A stretch of 64,000 bases of DNA from an uncultured Flavobacteriaceae bacterium (GTDB lineage Bacteria; Bacteroidota; Bacteroidia; Flavobacteriales; Flavobacteriaceae): positions 682,001 through 746,000 of the forward strand of contig CANMRV010000004.1 of NCBI GenBank assembly GCA_947500435.1, in the 5' to 3' direction. The translations under genes were made by a program, and so were the position numbers. Positions within the stretch are counted from its first letter, which is position 1, and each line of letters opens with the position of its first letter. This document shows, one piece after another, positions 26,791 to 36,946 of the stretch. A model generated the notes under the pieces. It worked only from the letters and a program-made list of their open reading frames with translations. It did not search any database and was not told the origin of the DNA.

Positions 26791-28020
26791 TTAGAATTCT
26801 TGTGTAAAATTTTCCAAAGCTTTCCAAATGGACATGAATTGCAGATACGAGTTCTTATCTTCTACCAGATAGTTGGTCATGAGAATTCGTCCGACGCCTG
26901 TTTTGGTATTGAACCACATATAGATAGTTCCTCCCAAGGTATTGCCGCCGTTATGGAACAAGTAATCATCTGCAGCATGCATCCAGAAAACACCACAGTT
27001 CGTTATTTTCTTTTGATTGTTCTGTTGCGTTACCCCATCCGGCAATTGCGCCTTGAAAAGTTGTCCGAAATTTTCAGCACTCATAAGGTCGCTTTTCCCG
27101 TAGTAGCCTTTTATCATTTCAAGAAGATATTTGCTTAAGTCATTACAACTGGTATGCAACCCCCCATCTGGATATGTATTATTGCCAAAAAATGGAGTAG
27201 GGATTAGTTCTTCTGAAAGATAAGAGGTCGCCAATCTATTATGGTCAACCTCTTGTACTCGCCAATCCGTGTCCTTCATCGCTAGGGGATGAAAAATATT
27301 TTCCTCTGTAAACTCAGAAAATAATTGTCCAGAGGCTTTCTCCACAATATAGGCGGCCAAGGTTGCAGCAAGATTCGAGTATTCATAATGGGTTCCTGCC
27401 CGATTGGGAGAAAATGTGTCCTTGGAGTACCACTCCCCTTCTTTAGACAAAGCATTCTGACAAAACTGACCCAATGTCAATGCCCTATTTAACTTATAGC
27501 CTTTAAAATAAGTCAGCCATTCTTCGGGTACTTTTTCCTTATCAATATGGGTTTTTGAAATGAAGTATCGGTTTCGATCGTCATAACTATTTTCCGTATC
27601 CAAGATACCCGAGGTATGCGTAGCTAAATGGATAATTCTAATGGTATCTTTTTCAAAATTCGGGTTATGGACTTTAAAAGGTAAAATATCATTTATTGGA
27701 GTACCCAAATTAATTTTACCGATTTCCGCTAGTTTTAGTAGGGAAAATCCAATCGTAGTTTTTGATACGGAGGCGACGGATTGAATCGTGTTTAGCGTAA
27801 ATGGTTTTTTATTCTCCGAGTTGGCATAGCCAAAGGCATTCTGATATAGTACACCGTCCTCATTGACAATGGCTACTGCAAATCCTGGAAGGTATCCTTT
27901 TTCGGCTAATTTGGACAGTTCTCCAGAGAGATGAACTTTTCTAGGTTCCTGACAACCGGCCTTTAAGACGAAAAACAGCAGAATGTAAGAAATAAACTTT
28001 TTTTTGACTGGATAAGGCAT
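26791..28020 (-). CDS. Serine hydrolase lipoprotein, beta-lactamase/class C fold
   Basis: 409 residues. A lipobox (VLKAGCQ) predicts a lipoprotein. Catalytic motifs are SxxK in VASVSKTTIG, Tyr-x-Asn in YEYSNLAAT and HxG in LFHNGGN. It is very similar in architecture to the protein at 33621. It precedes the Ntn-hydrolase by 2 bp and follows a 7TM-AraC regulator by 77 bp, all on the minus strand, which suggests one regulated unit. Confidence 0.9.
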   Translation of the reverse strand: MPYPVKKKFISYILLFFVLKAGCQEPRKVHLSGELSKLAEKGYLPGFAVAIVNEDGVLYQNAFGYANSENKKPFTLNTIQSVASVSKTTIGFSLLKLAEIGKINLGTPINDILPFKVHNPNFEKDTIRIIHLATHTSGILDTENSYDDRNRYFISKTHIDKEKVPEEWLTYFKGYKLNRALTLGQFCQNALSKEGEWYSKDTFSPNRAGTHYEYSNLAATLAAYIVEKASGQLFSEFTEENIFHPLAMKDTDWRVQEVDHNRLATSYLSEELIPTPFFGNNTYPDGGLHTSCNDLSKYLLEMIKGYYGKSDLMSAENFGQLFKAQLPDGVTQQNNQKKITNCGVFWMHAADDYLFHNGGNTLGGTIYMWFNTKTGVGRILMTNYLVEDKNSYLQFMSIWKALENFTQEF

Positions 28021-28097
28021 TTAAAATGGTTATCCTACAAATCAAAATCATTTAAGAACGTTAGGCGACCCATGCGAAGCCATGAGACCTATTTGGA

Positions 28098-29216
28098 CTA
28101 TCGGAGAGACTCTTTGTATTGGGAAGGAGATAAGCCCGTTGCTTTCTTAAATATCCTGTTAAAACTACTTTTGGACTTAAAGCCACACTCATAGGCAATG
28201 CCTAATAGAGATAGGTTTTCTTTGGTTTTATCTTGAAGAATACTTTTAAATTCATCAATTCTATACCCGTTCACGAAATCATAAAAATTGGTATTCAAAT
28301 GATGATTTAAATAAAAGGATACCTTTTTGTCGGAGGTCTGCAGTTCACCTGCCAATTTATGAAGTGTTAATGAATCATCGAGAAATAATTTGTCAGTTTC
28401 AAAAACCGATTTTAGTTTCTTTTCCACTTCACTTATTTCTTGTTCGGTTATATATATTCTCTTTTCAGTAAAATTTTCTTCCGATTCGTTCTGAAGTAGA
28501 TATTCAGGTACAAATATCTGTGATTGGCTTGTACCAAAATATCCTAGATAGGAAATGAAAAGTAAAAAGGAAGATACGGTTATAAAATCAAGTAAATCAC
28601 CGGAACTGTTAAAAGTCTCGAACGAAAGTAGTATTAAATTAATCACAACAAGGGTCAAAAGACCGGCTATAAATGTTCCAACCCATTTGATATTTTTATA
28701 CTCAAGTATGGAGAATACGTTTTTAAGGCCTGTGCTCATTTGATAAAAAAGCCGCAAAGCAAGTATCAAGTAACAAGCAAGGAAAAATAGCTCAGCATAG
28801 TCCCTTACATAATAATATTCATTCACCGTAACCAAATATTCAAAAATATAGCGTTTCTTAAAAGCACTCACTAGAACTGGTATGTTAAGAAAAAGCAGAT
28901 ATAGTAAATAGGGGGCAAAATGAAACCAACTAGCTCTCCAACTTGATTTTTTTATACTATTCAGGGATTTAATATAAAGATATACTAGGGGGGCTATAAG
29001 TAGAAGGACTCCCTCAAAAGCCAAGGATAAGAACTGTAGCCATCTTATTTGATGAAAAATTCCATAGGAAGTAAATTGAAGAAAAAATAAAATGAGAAAA
29101 ATAGCTATTAAGAATTTTTGAGGAATGACATTCCTCTTATATCTTACAAGAACAAGCAATAGTACTAGAAGTATCACTATACTTGCCACTAAAACAAAGT
29201 CGATGGCTAATTTCAT
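28098..29216 (-). CDS. 7TM-type membrane AraC regulator
   Basis: 372 residues. Seven hydrophobic segments in the first 230 residues are followed by a cytoplasmic AraC helix-turn-helix (about 275-370) with ISEVEKKLKSVFETDKLF, LAGELQTSDKKVSFYLNHHL and LLGIAYECGFKSKSSFNRIF, ending SPSQYKE. Such proteins are thought to sense membrane or periplasmic signals and act directly on DNA. It lies upstream of the serine hydrolase and Ntn-hydrolase on the same strand and is their probable regulator (inference). Confidence 0.9.
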   Translation of the reverse strand: MKLAIDFVLVASIVILLVLLLVLVRYKRNVIPQKFLIAIFLILFFLQFTSYGIFHQIRWLQFLSLAFEGVLLLIAPLVYLYIKSLNSIKKSSWRASWFHFAPYLLYLLFLNIPVLVSAFKKRYIFEYLVTVNEYYYVRDYAELFFLACYLILALRLFYQMSTGLKNVFSILEYKNIKWVGTFIAGLLTLVVINLILLSFETFNSSGDLLDFITVSSFLLFISYLGYFGTSQSQIFVPEYLLQNESEENFTEKRIYITEQEISEVEKKLKSVFETDKLFLDDSLTLHKLAGELQTSDKKVSFYLNHHLNTNFYDFVNGYRIDEFKSILQDKTKENLSLLGIAYECGFKSKSSFNRIFKKATGLSPSQYKESLR

Positions 29217-29693
29217 TACAATTTAAAAATCAAATATAGCCATTATGATAAAATACCAATCCCGCTCTAATATTACAACTTTACTAAGTAAGCCTATAAG
29301 AACTTTACTGTTTTGGTAAGCGGTTTTAAGAAGTAAGTTTATAAAACATTGCCATACGTTAACATGGGTATTTAATCCCACGTTTATTTAGACTTTCAAA
29401 TCTACGGCTCTAGTTTACCAAAAGCGGTCGTTTAAATGTACCCTACTACGAATATTCCAATTTTAAAGAAGCAGCAATTTATACATTATCTCGGCCCATA
29501 TGCACAATGTATCTTGAAGGAAAAGTCAATAACTCCTAATTTACTTATCCTTAAATACCTCATAAAGTAAAATTATATAAATTATTTAGTATTGGACACT
29601 TTGTGGTTGTAATAACTTACCGCAAGCCAAATCCAATAAGTTACAATAGAACTTGACCTAAACAGAATAAGATTAAACTTAATATAGTGAGCC
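29217..29693. other. Intergenic region with repeat-like blocks
   Basis: About 480 bp between divergent genes. Around 29375-29435 there is a CCCACGTTTATTTAGACTTT block followed after about 25 bp by AAAGCGGTCGTTTAAA. These resemble blocks at 30392-30445 and 42716. No credible ORF and no clear promoter. Confidence 0.45.
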
Positions 29694-30347
29694 ATGAACA
29701 ACTTTAATCCTTCTACTTTTTACATTAGCATAATTGATCTCTTTGCCATTTTCTTACCGGGATCTTTGGTGTCAATGACTCTATATCATTTGTACAAGTT
29801 TGATTTTGATGCTATGTTGAAAATAGGAACCGATGATCACAATTCTTTTCATATGGCATTTGTGCTACTTTTCGCCTCTTATCTCTTTGGGCATATGGTG
29901 AGCCAGCTAAGCGCCTATCTTGATGAATGGGTGTATGATCCACTGAAGGAGAGGGTCTATAAGGATCATAAACGAGTTGAGAAAGTGAACGATATTCGTA
30001 AATTGAAGTACGGTAATACCCTCCTTGACCATCAATATGTGAACACATTTAAATGGTCAATCTATAAACTACAAAAAGATTATAAGGAAGGTGCTTTGGA
30101 AGTTGACCGCTATATGGCCGACTCAAAATTCTTTAGGAGTCTATTCATTATTATGCTCTTACTTGGAATTGTATTTCTACTTCAGGCCCATGCCCAGCCC
30201 AAACTAGCCCTTGCCTGCTTTTTGCTAGCCGCTTTTTCCATGATTCGCTACTTTAAAAAAAGACGAAAAGCCACCGAAACAGCTTATGGGTATGCTATTT
30301 TTTTGGAGGAGTTGAGTACATCAATGAAACTAGATCTAAAGATCTAA
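29694..30347 (+). CDS. Hypothetical integral membrane protein
   Basis: 217 residues. Hydrophobic segments near 12-32, 50-68, 145-162 and 165-182 flank a central charged, probably cytoplasmic region (about 75-140) with many Lys/Asp/Tyr. I do not recognise the family. It stands alone with long intergenic regions on both sides that carry dispersed-repeat blocks. No functional clue from neighbours. Confidence 0.7.
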   Translation: MNNFNPSTFYISIIDLFAIFLPGSLVSMTLYHLYKFDFDAMLKIGTDDHNSFHMAFVLLFASYLFGHMVSQLSAYLDEWVYDPLKERVYKDHKRVEKVNDIRKLKYGNTLLDHQYVNTFKWSIYKLQKDYKEGALEVDRYMADSKFFRSLFIIMLLLGIVFLLQAHAQPKLALACFLLAAFSMIRYFKKRRKATETAYGYAIFLEELSTSMKLDLKI

Positions 30348-30756
30348 CTTCTTGTGTTAAGCTTAAAATATGCTGAAAATTTAAATACTAAAAATCCCAC
30401 CTTTATCCAAACTTTTAAAAACAGGATATAGTTTACTTCAAACGGTCCTTTAGTTGTACTCCTAAATGACTATTAACCATCAGTTCATTTCCATATACCT
30501 TTCCGTAAACTTTTAAAAATTAGAGAAGGCCTGGTTCTATTGACTATTTAAGGGCCGTTTATATACTCAAAAGAAACCCATTATACGAAACGACAATAGT
30601 CAATAGTATGTATGGAGCTATTCATAATTTAATTTTTAACTTTTATATTTACCGTAGTGGACAAAGGTTAGATTTTGAAAATCAAATCTTGTTTCATGTT
30701 CTGATGTTTAGAATGACTCCTTCTGGCTTTTCTTAAATCAAACAACCAATAAGCTA
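30348..30756. other. Intergenic region with repeat-like blocks
   Basis: About 410 bp. It carries CCCACCTTTATCCAAACTTT (30393-30412) followed by AAACGGTCCTTTAGTTGTAC, and a second AGGGCCGTTTATA block at 30550. No ORF seen. Confidence 0.45.
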
Positions 30757-31908
30757 ATGCCCCTATATTTAGATTTCATATTAGTTGCAGGTATAGTGAT
30801 TAGCTCAATTATCTTGTTTTTGCTTTTAAAAGCAAGTGATAAAAAGGCACCAAAAAAAGTACTACTAGTATATTTTGCTTACATATTAGCAGTTATACTT
30901 CATTCCTATTCAAATCTCCATAAGTTAGAGTCCCTATATAAACTAACCTTCATTTTTGATTTTACTATTATTTGGCTTTTTGGGCCACTGCTGTATATCT
31001 ATATAAAATCAATATTTCTAGATGAAAATAAATTGATTCAAAAAAATAGTCTTCACTTCATACCTCTTTTACTCATTAGTATCGTTGTTGGTTTTCCAAT
31101 TGTTTTTACACTATATAAAACAGATTCAAGTTTAGAATATTTGCGTTTTTTAGAGGAAAACCAAGTCTATATAGTCATCGTCCGAAATATCTACTTTATA
31201 GTGTATTTGATTCTATCCCTTAACCTTTTTACCAAATATAAAAGGACGATAGAGCATAGCTTCTCGAATATTTCTGAAGCTGATTTAAATTGGATTAGAA
31301 TATTACTGTACGGATGTTTTCTTTTTGCTACTATTGATTTAGCTACAAGGTGGTTCGAAGAATTTTTTGCCTCCAATATTAGTAATTATGGATACCTAAC
31401 TATATTCTTAATTATTGTTTTGACGACGTATCTAGGATTTAAGGGTATCAGTCGTTCAAAAATTCTTATCCCAAATTTCTTACTAGAAAAACAACCAGAG
31501 ACGTTTCAAAATGTGAATACAACAAATAGTTTGTCTGGCCATACAAAACAGGAGATATCCAAACTAAAAGAAAAATTAGCCCTTTTGATGAATGAAAGTA
31601 AATTGTATCTAGACCCTGAATTGACACTTAACATTCTTGCAAAAGAAGTAGGTATATCCGATAAAAAGTTGTCCACATTGTTGAATATGCACTTTCATGC
31701 CAATTTTTACGACTATGTGAATACGTTTCGCATTGAAGAAGTAAAGAAAAAACTTCAGAATAAAGAAAACGAAAAATTTACTTTATTATCAATTGCTCTA
31801 GATTGCGGCTTTAATTCTAAAGCTAGTTTTAATAGGGTTTTTAAAAAATTGATTGGACTTTCTCCATCCCAATACATCAGCTCAAAAGTGTCTCATAAGA
31901 AGACATGA
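30757..31908 (+). CDS. 7TM-type membrane AraC regulator (second copy)
   Basis: 383 residues with the same layout as the protein at 28098: seven N-terminal membrane helices (through about residue 230) and an AraC domain (about 265-375) with LAKEVGISDKKLSTLLNMHF and LLSIALDCGFNSKASFNRVF, ending SPSQYIS. It reads toward a serine hydrolase 51 bp downstream, mirroring the unit at 29.2-25.0 kb. Probable local regulator of the 31960-36901 genes (inference). Confidence 0.9.
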   Translation: MPLYLDFILVAGIVISSIILFLLLKASDKKAPKKVLLVYFAYILAVILHSYSNLHKLESLYKLTFIFDFTIIWLFGPLLYIYIKSIFLDENKLIQKNSLHFIPLLLISIVVGFPIVFTLYKTDSSLEYLRFLEENQVYIVIVRNIYFIVYLILSLNLFTKYKRTIEHSFSNISEADLNWIRILLYGCFLFATIDLATRWFEEFFASNISNYGYLTIFLIIVLTTYLGFKGISRSKILIPNFLLEKQPETFQNVNTTNSLSGHTKQEISKLKEKLALLMNESKLYLDPELTLNILAKEVGISDKKLSTLLNMHFHANFYDYVNTFRIEEVKKKLQNKENEKFTLLSIALDCGFNSKASFNRVFKKLIGLSPSQYISSKVSHKKT

Positions 31909-31959
31909 GTCGATTATGAGCTTTTAAGGTGACATATTTGTTTCGTAAAAATTAAGTTT

Positions 31960-33615
31960 ATGAAACATCAGTCAAAATTAAATCATCAGTTAGTCGTAAT
32001 TCTTCTAACCTTATTTTCAATCCTTAGCTTTCGTGCTCAATCCAAACCATCACAGTTAGACAATTTGTTGTCATCGGTGTATGATTCAAAACGAACTGGG
32101 GCATCAATTTTAGTTAGTAAAAAAGGTAAAATTCTTTATGAAAGGCAATATGGTTTAGGGAATCTTGAATCAAAATCAAAGGTAGGTAATAGAACAAAAT
32201 TTCAGGTAGGCTCCTTAACGAAACAAATCACTGCTGCTGCTATTATGCTATTACAAGAACGTGGTAAATTGAATACCTCTGATTATATAGGTACCTATTT
32301 AAAGGAGTTTGATACCGATACCTATCCAATCAAAATTGAACACCTCTTAACGCATACTTCTGGATTAAGATCGGGTATACCAGCAGGGTACAAAACAAAA
32401 AAGAACGCAGCAGAGATACCACCCAAAAAATTTGCGTCTTTCTTAAGTGCCTCTAAATTACTTTTTACTCCAGGACATAAATTTGAGTATTCCAACAACG
32501 GATACATTTTACTTGGTCTGATTGTCGAAGTCGTCTCAAATAAAGCTTATAAAGACTTTATTAGTACTAATATTTTTAGGCCATTGAAAATGAATAATTC
32601 CATTGTAGCCAGTAAAGATTCGAGAATTGACAATATGGCTTCGGGGTATGTTAGAGATGATGATGACAACTTGGCCAAAACTACTAAATACACATCTTCT
32701 TTTTCTGCAGGTGCTATTGTGAGTACCCCTAGAGATATGGCTAAATGGGTGAATGGACTATTTAATGGTCAAATTATCAATAAAGCAAGTAGGACCGAAA
32801 TGTTTAGAAATTACAGACTTGCAAATGGAGAAATGACAAATGTTGGTTATGGATGGGAAATAAATAAAGTACGGGAATATCAATCTTTTGAACACTCGGG
32901 TTCTGAGCCCGGCTTTAAAACAAACTCGATATATATACCCGAAAAAGATATCTATGTTATTGTTTGTCAAAATACGGAAGAAGGCTCACCTACGCCTCCA
33001 TCTGTAAAAGCCACTTCGATAATGCTTGGTAAACCTTATCCAAAAGACGAAGATGGCATCGCTTTAAATAATGGGGAAGTAAGTAAATTTTTAGGCACTT
33101 ATTTATTACCCAATGGCAAAGAACGATATGTTGGACATAATGAGGAATTTGGGTTGTTCTATAAAGCACCTGGTGGCAAGAAAAGAAAGCTATATGCTTT
33201 AGATGACAATACACTTTACTTCTCAGGTGGATATGCACTATTGAAATTTAAATACAATAAAACTGACGGCGGGTATCAGAAATTCATTTATCATAATAGA
33301 ATTTTGACTAGTACTGCAGACAAAATATCCAATACGTTTCCCGAAGAAAATGTAGTAATTAAACTTGACCCTCCAGCTTTGAAAAAATACATAGGAACTT
33401 ACGTTTCCGAACAATTTACTATGCTAATATCATATGAGGACAACAGTCTTTATGCGCAACCTGATGGTTCGGATAAATTAGAGCTAAAACCCAAAGGAGA
33501 GCGTACATTTTTTATTAAGGAAATTGGTGCTGAAATAGAATTCAAGAGCGATGAAGATTCCGATTACATCAATATCATATTAGAGGGAAATATAATGAAG
33601 GGAATAAAACAATAA
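31960..33615 (+). CDS. Exported serine hydrolase with C-terminal beta domains
   Basis: 551 residues with a signal peptide (about 1-28). Catalytic motifs are SxxK in VGSLTKQITA, Tyr-x-Asn in FEYSNNGYIL and HxG in FEHSGSEPG. Residues about 355-550 form two repeats of a DUF3471-like or lipocalin-like beta domain (FLGTYLLPNGKE and YIGTYVSEQFTM openings). Likely a periplasmic esterase or peptidase, substrate unknown. It is followed after 5 bp by a second hydrolase gene. Confidence 0.9.
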   Translation: MKHQSKLNHQLVVILLTLFSILSFRAQSKPSQLDNLLSSVYDSKRTGASILVSKKGKILYERQYGLGNLESKSKVGNRTKFQVGSLTKQITAAAIMLLQERGKLNTSDYIGTYLKEFDTDTYPIKIEHLLTHTSGLRSGIPAGYKTKKNAAEIPPKKFASFLSASKLLFTPGHKFEYSNNGYILLGLIVEVVSNKAYKDFISTNIFRPLKMNNSIVASKDSRIDNMASGYVRDDDDNLAKTTKYTSSFSAGAIVSTPRDMAKWVNGLFNGQIINKASRTEMFRNYRLANGEMTNVGYGWEINKVREYQSFEHSGSEPGFKTNSIYIPEKDIYVIVCQNTEEGSPTPPSVKATSIMLGKPYPKDEDGIALNNGEVSKFLGTYLLPNGKERYVGHNEEFGLFYKAPGGKKRKLYALDDNTLYFSGGYALLKFKYNKTDGGYQKFIYHNRILTSTADKISNTFPEENVVIKLDPPALKKYIGTYVSEQFTMLISYEDNSLYAQPDGSDKLELKPKGERTFFIKEIGAEIEFKSDEDSDYINIILEGNIMKGIKQ

Positions 33616-33620
33616 TCATC

Positions 33621-34877
33621 ATGAAGAAAAAAATTAAAATTGCAACAATAGCGTTATTTGTAATTCTTTTTGGTTTCGTTTCTTTTATTTTAAACGAAAC
33701 GAAAGATGAAGTAAATGCTAATTTTGATACTATAGATGAAATTCTAACAAAGCTCCAAAAAAACGACAAAAATGCTGGTTTCGCAGTTTCCGTTTTTTGC
33801 AGGGATAGTGTCTTATTTCAAAAAGGGTTTGGATATTCAGATATTGAAAATAAGACTCCTTATACTGTCAAAACTCAGCAATACATAGCTTCTATTTCAA
33901 AAACTACAATTGGGATTTCTTTGCTGAAGGCTCAGGAAATGAATTTGCTAAGCTTAGATGATGACATAAACAAATTCCTTCCCTTTTCGGTAAGAAATCC
34001 AAAATTTCCAAACGAAGATATTACGATTAGACACTTGGCCACCCATACATCTTCATTAGATTATAATGAAAAAGTAGTCGAATCGCTCTACATTTCCGAT
34101 AACGATAAAAATCCATTACTTCATGATTTTGTCACAGGTTATTTTAAGGCAAAACGCTTCGGAGAAGTTGCATTTACAGATAAAAAACCAGGTACACATT
34201 TCAATTACTCCAATATAGGAGCTGGATTGGCGGCATATATTATTGAAAGAACAACAGGAATGTCATTTGTTGATTTTACAAAAAATCACATTTTTAAGCC
34301 CTTAGAGATGAAAGTGGCCAGTTGGTTTGTCAATGATTCGATAAAACAGAGTTTTCAAACTAAGTATTACGAACCTCGCAATAATTCCTTATCAAAAGTA
34401 ACGGCAAAGGGGGTGATATTATACCCTGCAAGAGATTTAAGCACAAATATTATTGATTTGACAAAATACTGTCAAGCTGTTATTGCAAAATCGCCAAAAC
34501 TTTTAAAGGAGGAATCATTTCAAGAGCTTTTAATGCCACAATTAGATGGAGACGTTAAAATAAATGCTATTGACAATACAGGCCTTTTTTGGATGATTGA
34601 CAGAAATCAATATGGTGTTACATATCAGCTAACAGGAATGAATGGAGGTGATAATTGTATAAATACGATGCTCTGGTTTGACCCGAAAACCGAACTTGGC
34701 TACATATTTATGGGTAATACGGGACAGGCCGAACAAAATAGAGTTTCACATATTTGGATATTTAGAAGCTTGGTGAGCTTAGGTGATTACTACTTCTTAA
34801 ATAAAGCGAATGGATTATCAGAAAAAATAGCCTACAAATGGCATAATGTCTACAGTAGAATAAACGGTTTGTTTTAG
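33621..34877 (+). CDS. Serine hydrolase homologue with altered third motif
   Basis: 418 residues with an N-terminal membrane anchor/signal (about 4-22). SxxK (ASISKTTIG) and Tyr-x-Asn (FNYSNIGAG) are intact, but the HxG motif reads MNG in LTGMNGGDN, so His is replaced by Met. The paralogue at 26791 has LFHNGGN at the same place. The remaining fold motifs match. Activity may be changed or reduced. The lipoprotein gene follows within the same run. Confidence 0.85.
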   Translation: MKKKIKIATIALFVILFGFVSFILNETKDEVNANFDTIDEILTKLQKNDKNAGFAVSVFCRDSVLFQKGFGYSDIENKTPYTVKTQQYIASISKTTIGISLLKAQEMNLLSLDDDINKFLPFSVRNPKFPNEDITIRHLATHTSSLDYNEKVVESLYISDNDKNPLLHDFVTGYFKAKRFGEVAFTDKKPGTHFNYSNIGAGLAAYIIERTTGMSFVDFTKNHIFKPLEMKVASWFVNDSIKQSFQTKYYEPRNNSLSKVTAKGVILYPARDLSTNIIDLTKYCQAVIAKSPKLLKEESFQELLMPQLDGDVKINAIDNTGLFWMIDRNQYGVTYQLTGMNGGDNCINTMLWFDPKTELGYIFMGNTGQAEQNRVSHIWIFRSLVSLGDYYFLNKANGLSEKIAYKWHNVYSRINGLF

Positions 34878-34931
34878 AAAAAATTAGACATTATGACCTA
34901 TTACAATATCAATTATATTTTAAGATTTCAA

Positions 34932-35465
34932 ATGAAGAGATGGGGAATTGGCCTAGCTGTATTTTTTACTTTTTCAGCTAATTCTTGCGCACCAAAAAAG
35001 CCTTCGAATAATCAATATGATAGTTGGCGGTTAGTTTATAAACATGATAAAGAAGGCAATGTAATTTTTGGTGACAAACAAGAATTGATTAATTCAGTCA
35101 GGTCTGGTTCTTCAATCAAAGTTGGATGGGGTGGTCCACGAATTTCAGACTCCACACAAACCTTAGAACACCTTACCAATGGTAATTTTATTTCCATTTT
35201 AAACAATCAAGATGTTTTTGTTCAAGTAGAACAAATTATTGGGCAACGTCCTTTTTTTACTAATGATTCACTTAAAATTCAATTTAGGCCTAGTAATAAA
35301 TGGACAGCCATAATTGGTTCCAATGGCTACATGACTGGATTAATGACGGACTATTTAAATGATTCCATTGTAAGTGAAGGTAATGAACGTAAGATTGGAG
35401 TGGCTTGGTTTGTTAGTAACCAGAGTAGCAGAACATACGCCCCTCTTTGGAATATTAAACAATAA
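34932..35465 (+). CDS. Small lipoprotein, S41-associated family (copy 2)
   Basis: 177 residues from ATG 34932, chosen because MKRWGIGLAV begins a lipoprotein signal ending FSANSC. An in-frame ATG at 34893 would bury it. It shares with the protein at 12695 the layout YKHDKEGN-x-IFGDKQELIN-SVRSGSSIKVGWG and a C-terminal AWFVS strand. The central part has diverged. It lies 32 bp before an S41 protease gene, whereas copy 1 follows one. Function unknown. Confidence 0.7.
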   Translation: MKRWGIGLAVFFTFSANSCAPKKPSNNQYDSWRLVYKHDKEGNVIFGDKQELINSVRSGSSIKVGWGGPRISDSTQTLEHLTNGNFISILNNQDVFVQVEQIIGQRPFFTNDSLKIQFRPSNKWTAIIGSNGYMTGLMTDYLNDSIVSEGNERKIGVAWFVSNQSSRTYAPLWNIKQ

Positions 35466-35497
35466 AAAACTACTTGAATACCAAAATAATTTTAATC

Positions 35498-36901
35498 ATG
35501 AAATCATCAAGTTTTAAAGGTGTTATACTATTGACATTTACAATTTTCGTTTGTAGTCTTATAACTAAAGCCCAAACTCCAGTTATATCCAAAACCTACA
35601 AAGACGATACTATCGATGCCGCAGCTCATTTCCTTATCAACAATTATGTATTTAAAGAGCTAGGAGTTAAGGCTGCTGCGCATATAAATGATTTGAATGA
35701 AAAAGGACATTTCACGCCCCATAAAGATTTAGAAGATTTTGCTTCTGAACTTACAAAAGCCATTTATGCAGTGACTTATGATAAGCATATATCCGTTAGT
35801 CTAAAACCAGAAAATCAAACAAATGGAGTCGAGTTAAATAAATGGGTTGATAGTAGAATGGACGAAAGAAATTATTTTAGACTAAACAATGCCAATTTCA
35901 AGACCATAAGAAAGTTACATGGCAATATAGGGTATCTTGAATTACGGGGGTTTTATGGATTAGCTTGGGGTCAAAATTTTGCGAATTATGCTATGGAAAT
36001 GCTGGCAACTTCAGATGCCATTATTATTGATTTAAGAAGTAATTATGGTGGTAGAGGAGATATGGTTGAATATCTTTTAAGTCATTTTTTCGAAAAACCT
36101 ATTGCAACCTCAAAAACTATAAAGCGCCAAGGAGATGAATTTATAGAGCACTTGAATTATACCAAAGAAATACCGGGTATCAAGAAACTGCCAAAAATCC
36201 CATTATTTGTCTTGATAAGCAGCAATACTTTTTCCGCAGCTGAAGGATTCTCATATCCACTTAAAATTCATAAAAGAGCTCTTTTTATTGGTGAAGCCAC
36301 CAAAGGTGGCGCTAATGCGGGAGATTTAATTTCATTAAACGACAAACTAAACATATTTATACCTGACGTTTCTGTAACTCATCCAACAAAAAATGAAAGC
36401 TGGGAAGGTATAGGTATCAAACCAGATATAGAGGTGAGAAGCGGAGATGCGTTAGAAATAGCAATCGAACTGGCTCAAGACGCTGCTGAGAAATATAAAA
36501 CCGATAATGACAAAAAAGCAAAAACTCTTTTGATAGAATTGGATAGCATTATTTCAAATTTTGAGGCGAACCCAAAGAATGAAAAAATAAGTGATGCATA
36601 TTTAGCTTGTCGCGAACAACATCTGATTTTTGAAGAATGGGAGATTAATTCTCTAGGGCACCAATATTTTGAGGATGATAAATTAAAGACTGCTGAAGCT
36701 CTTTTTATGGCTAATACTATTTTGTATCCCGAATCGCCAGATACTTTTGACACTTATGCTGAAATACTTTTGAAGAGTAAGAAAACTGCTCCTGCCATAT
36801 TGAATTATGAAAAAGCCATTTTCTTAAGTAAAAAGAATAACACAGGAAATTTAGAATCATATAAAAAACATCTAACCGAAGCAAAGAAAAAACTGAGGTA
36901 A
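35498..36901 (+). CDS. Exported S41-family peptidase with C-terminal TPR-like region
   Basis: 467 residues from ATG 35498, where the signal peptide begins (ending TKAQ). A TTG at 35474 is the alternative. The S41 core has AIIIDLRSNYGGRGDMVEYL and ISSNTFSAAEGF with the nucleophile Ser, followed by GEATKGGANAGD. No PDZ domain is seen. Residues about 360-465 are helical with TPR-like spacing (YFEDDKLKTAEALFMANTIL). Located between two relatives of the small lipoprotein family. Confidence 0.88.
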   Translation: MKSSSFKGVILLTFTIFVCSLITKAQTPVISKTYKDDTIDAAAHFLINNYVFKELGVKAAAHINDLNEKGHFTPHKDLEDFASELTKAIYAVTYDKHISVSLKPENQTNGVELNKWVDSRMDERNYFRLNNANFKTIRKLHGNIGYLELRGFYGLAWGQNFANYAMEMLATSDAIIIDLRSNYGGRGDMVEYLLSHFFEKPIATSKTIKRQGDEFIEHLNYTKEIPGIKKLPKIPLFVLISSNTFSAAEGFSYPLKIHKRALFIGEATKGGANAGDLISLNDKLNIFIPDVSVTHPTKNESWEGIGIKPDIEVRSGDALEIAIELAQDAAEKYKTDNDKKAKTLLIELDSIISNFEANPKNEKISDAYLACREQHLIFEEWEINSLGHQYFEDDKLKTAEALFMANTILYPESPDTFDTYAEILLKSKKTAPAILNYEKAIFLSKKNNTGNLESYKKHLTEAKKKLR

Positions 36902-36946
36902 ATCAAAACCAACTAAAAATTAAGCTAGAGTACTATACCAATTCAA

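Noticed and set aside
29440..29580. A 44-codon frame in the 29.2-29.7 kb intergenic region
   Set aside because: It starts at the edge of a dispersed-repeat block, has no promoter or family resemblance, and could be chance.
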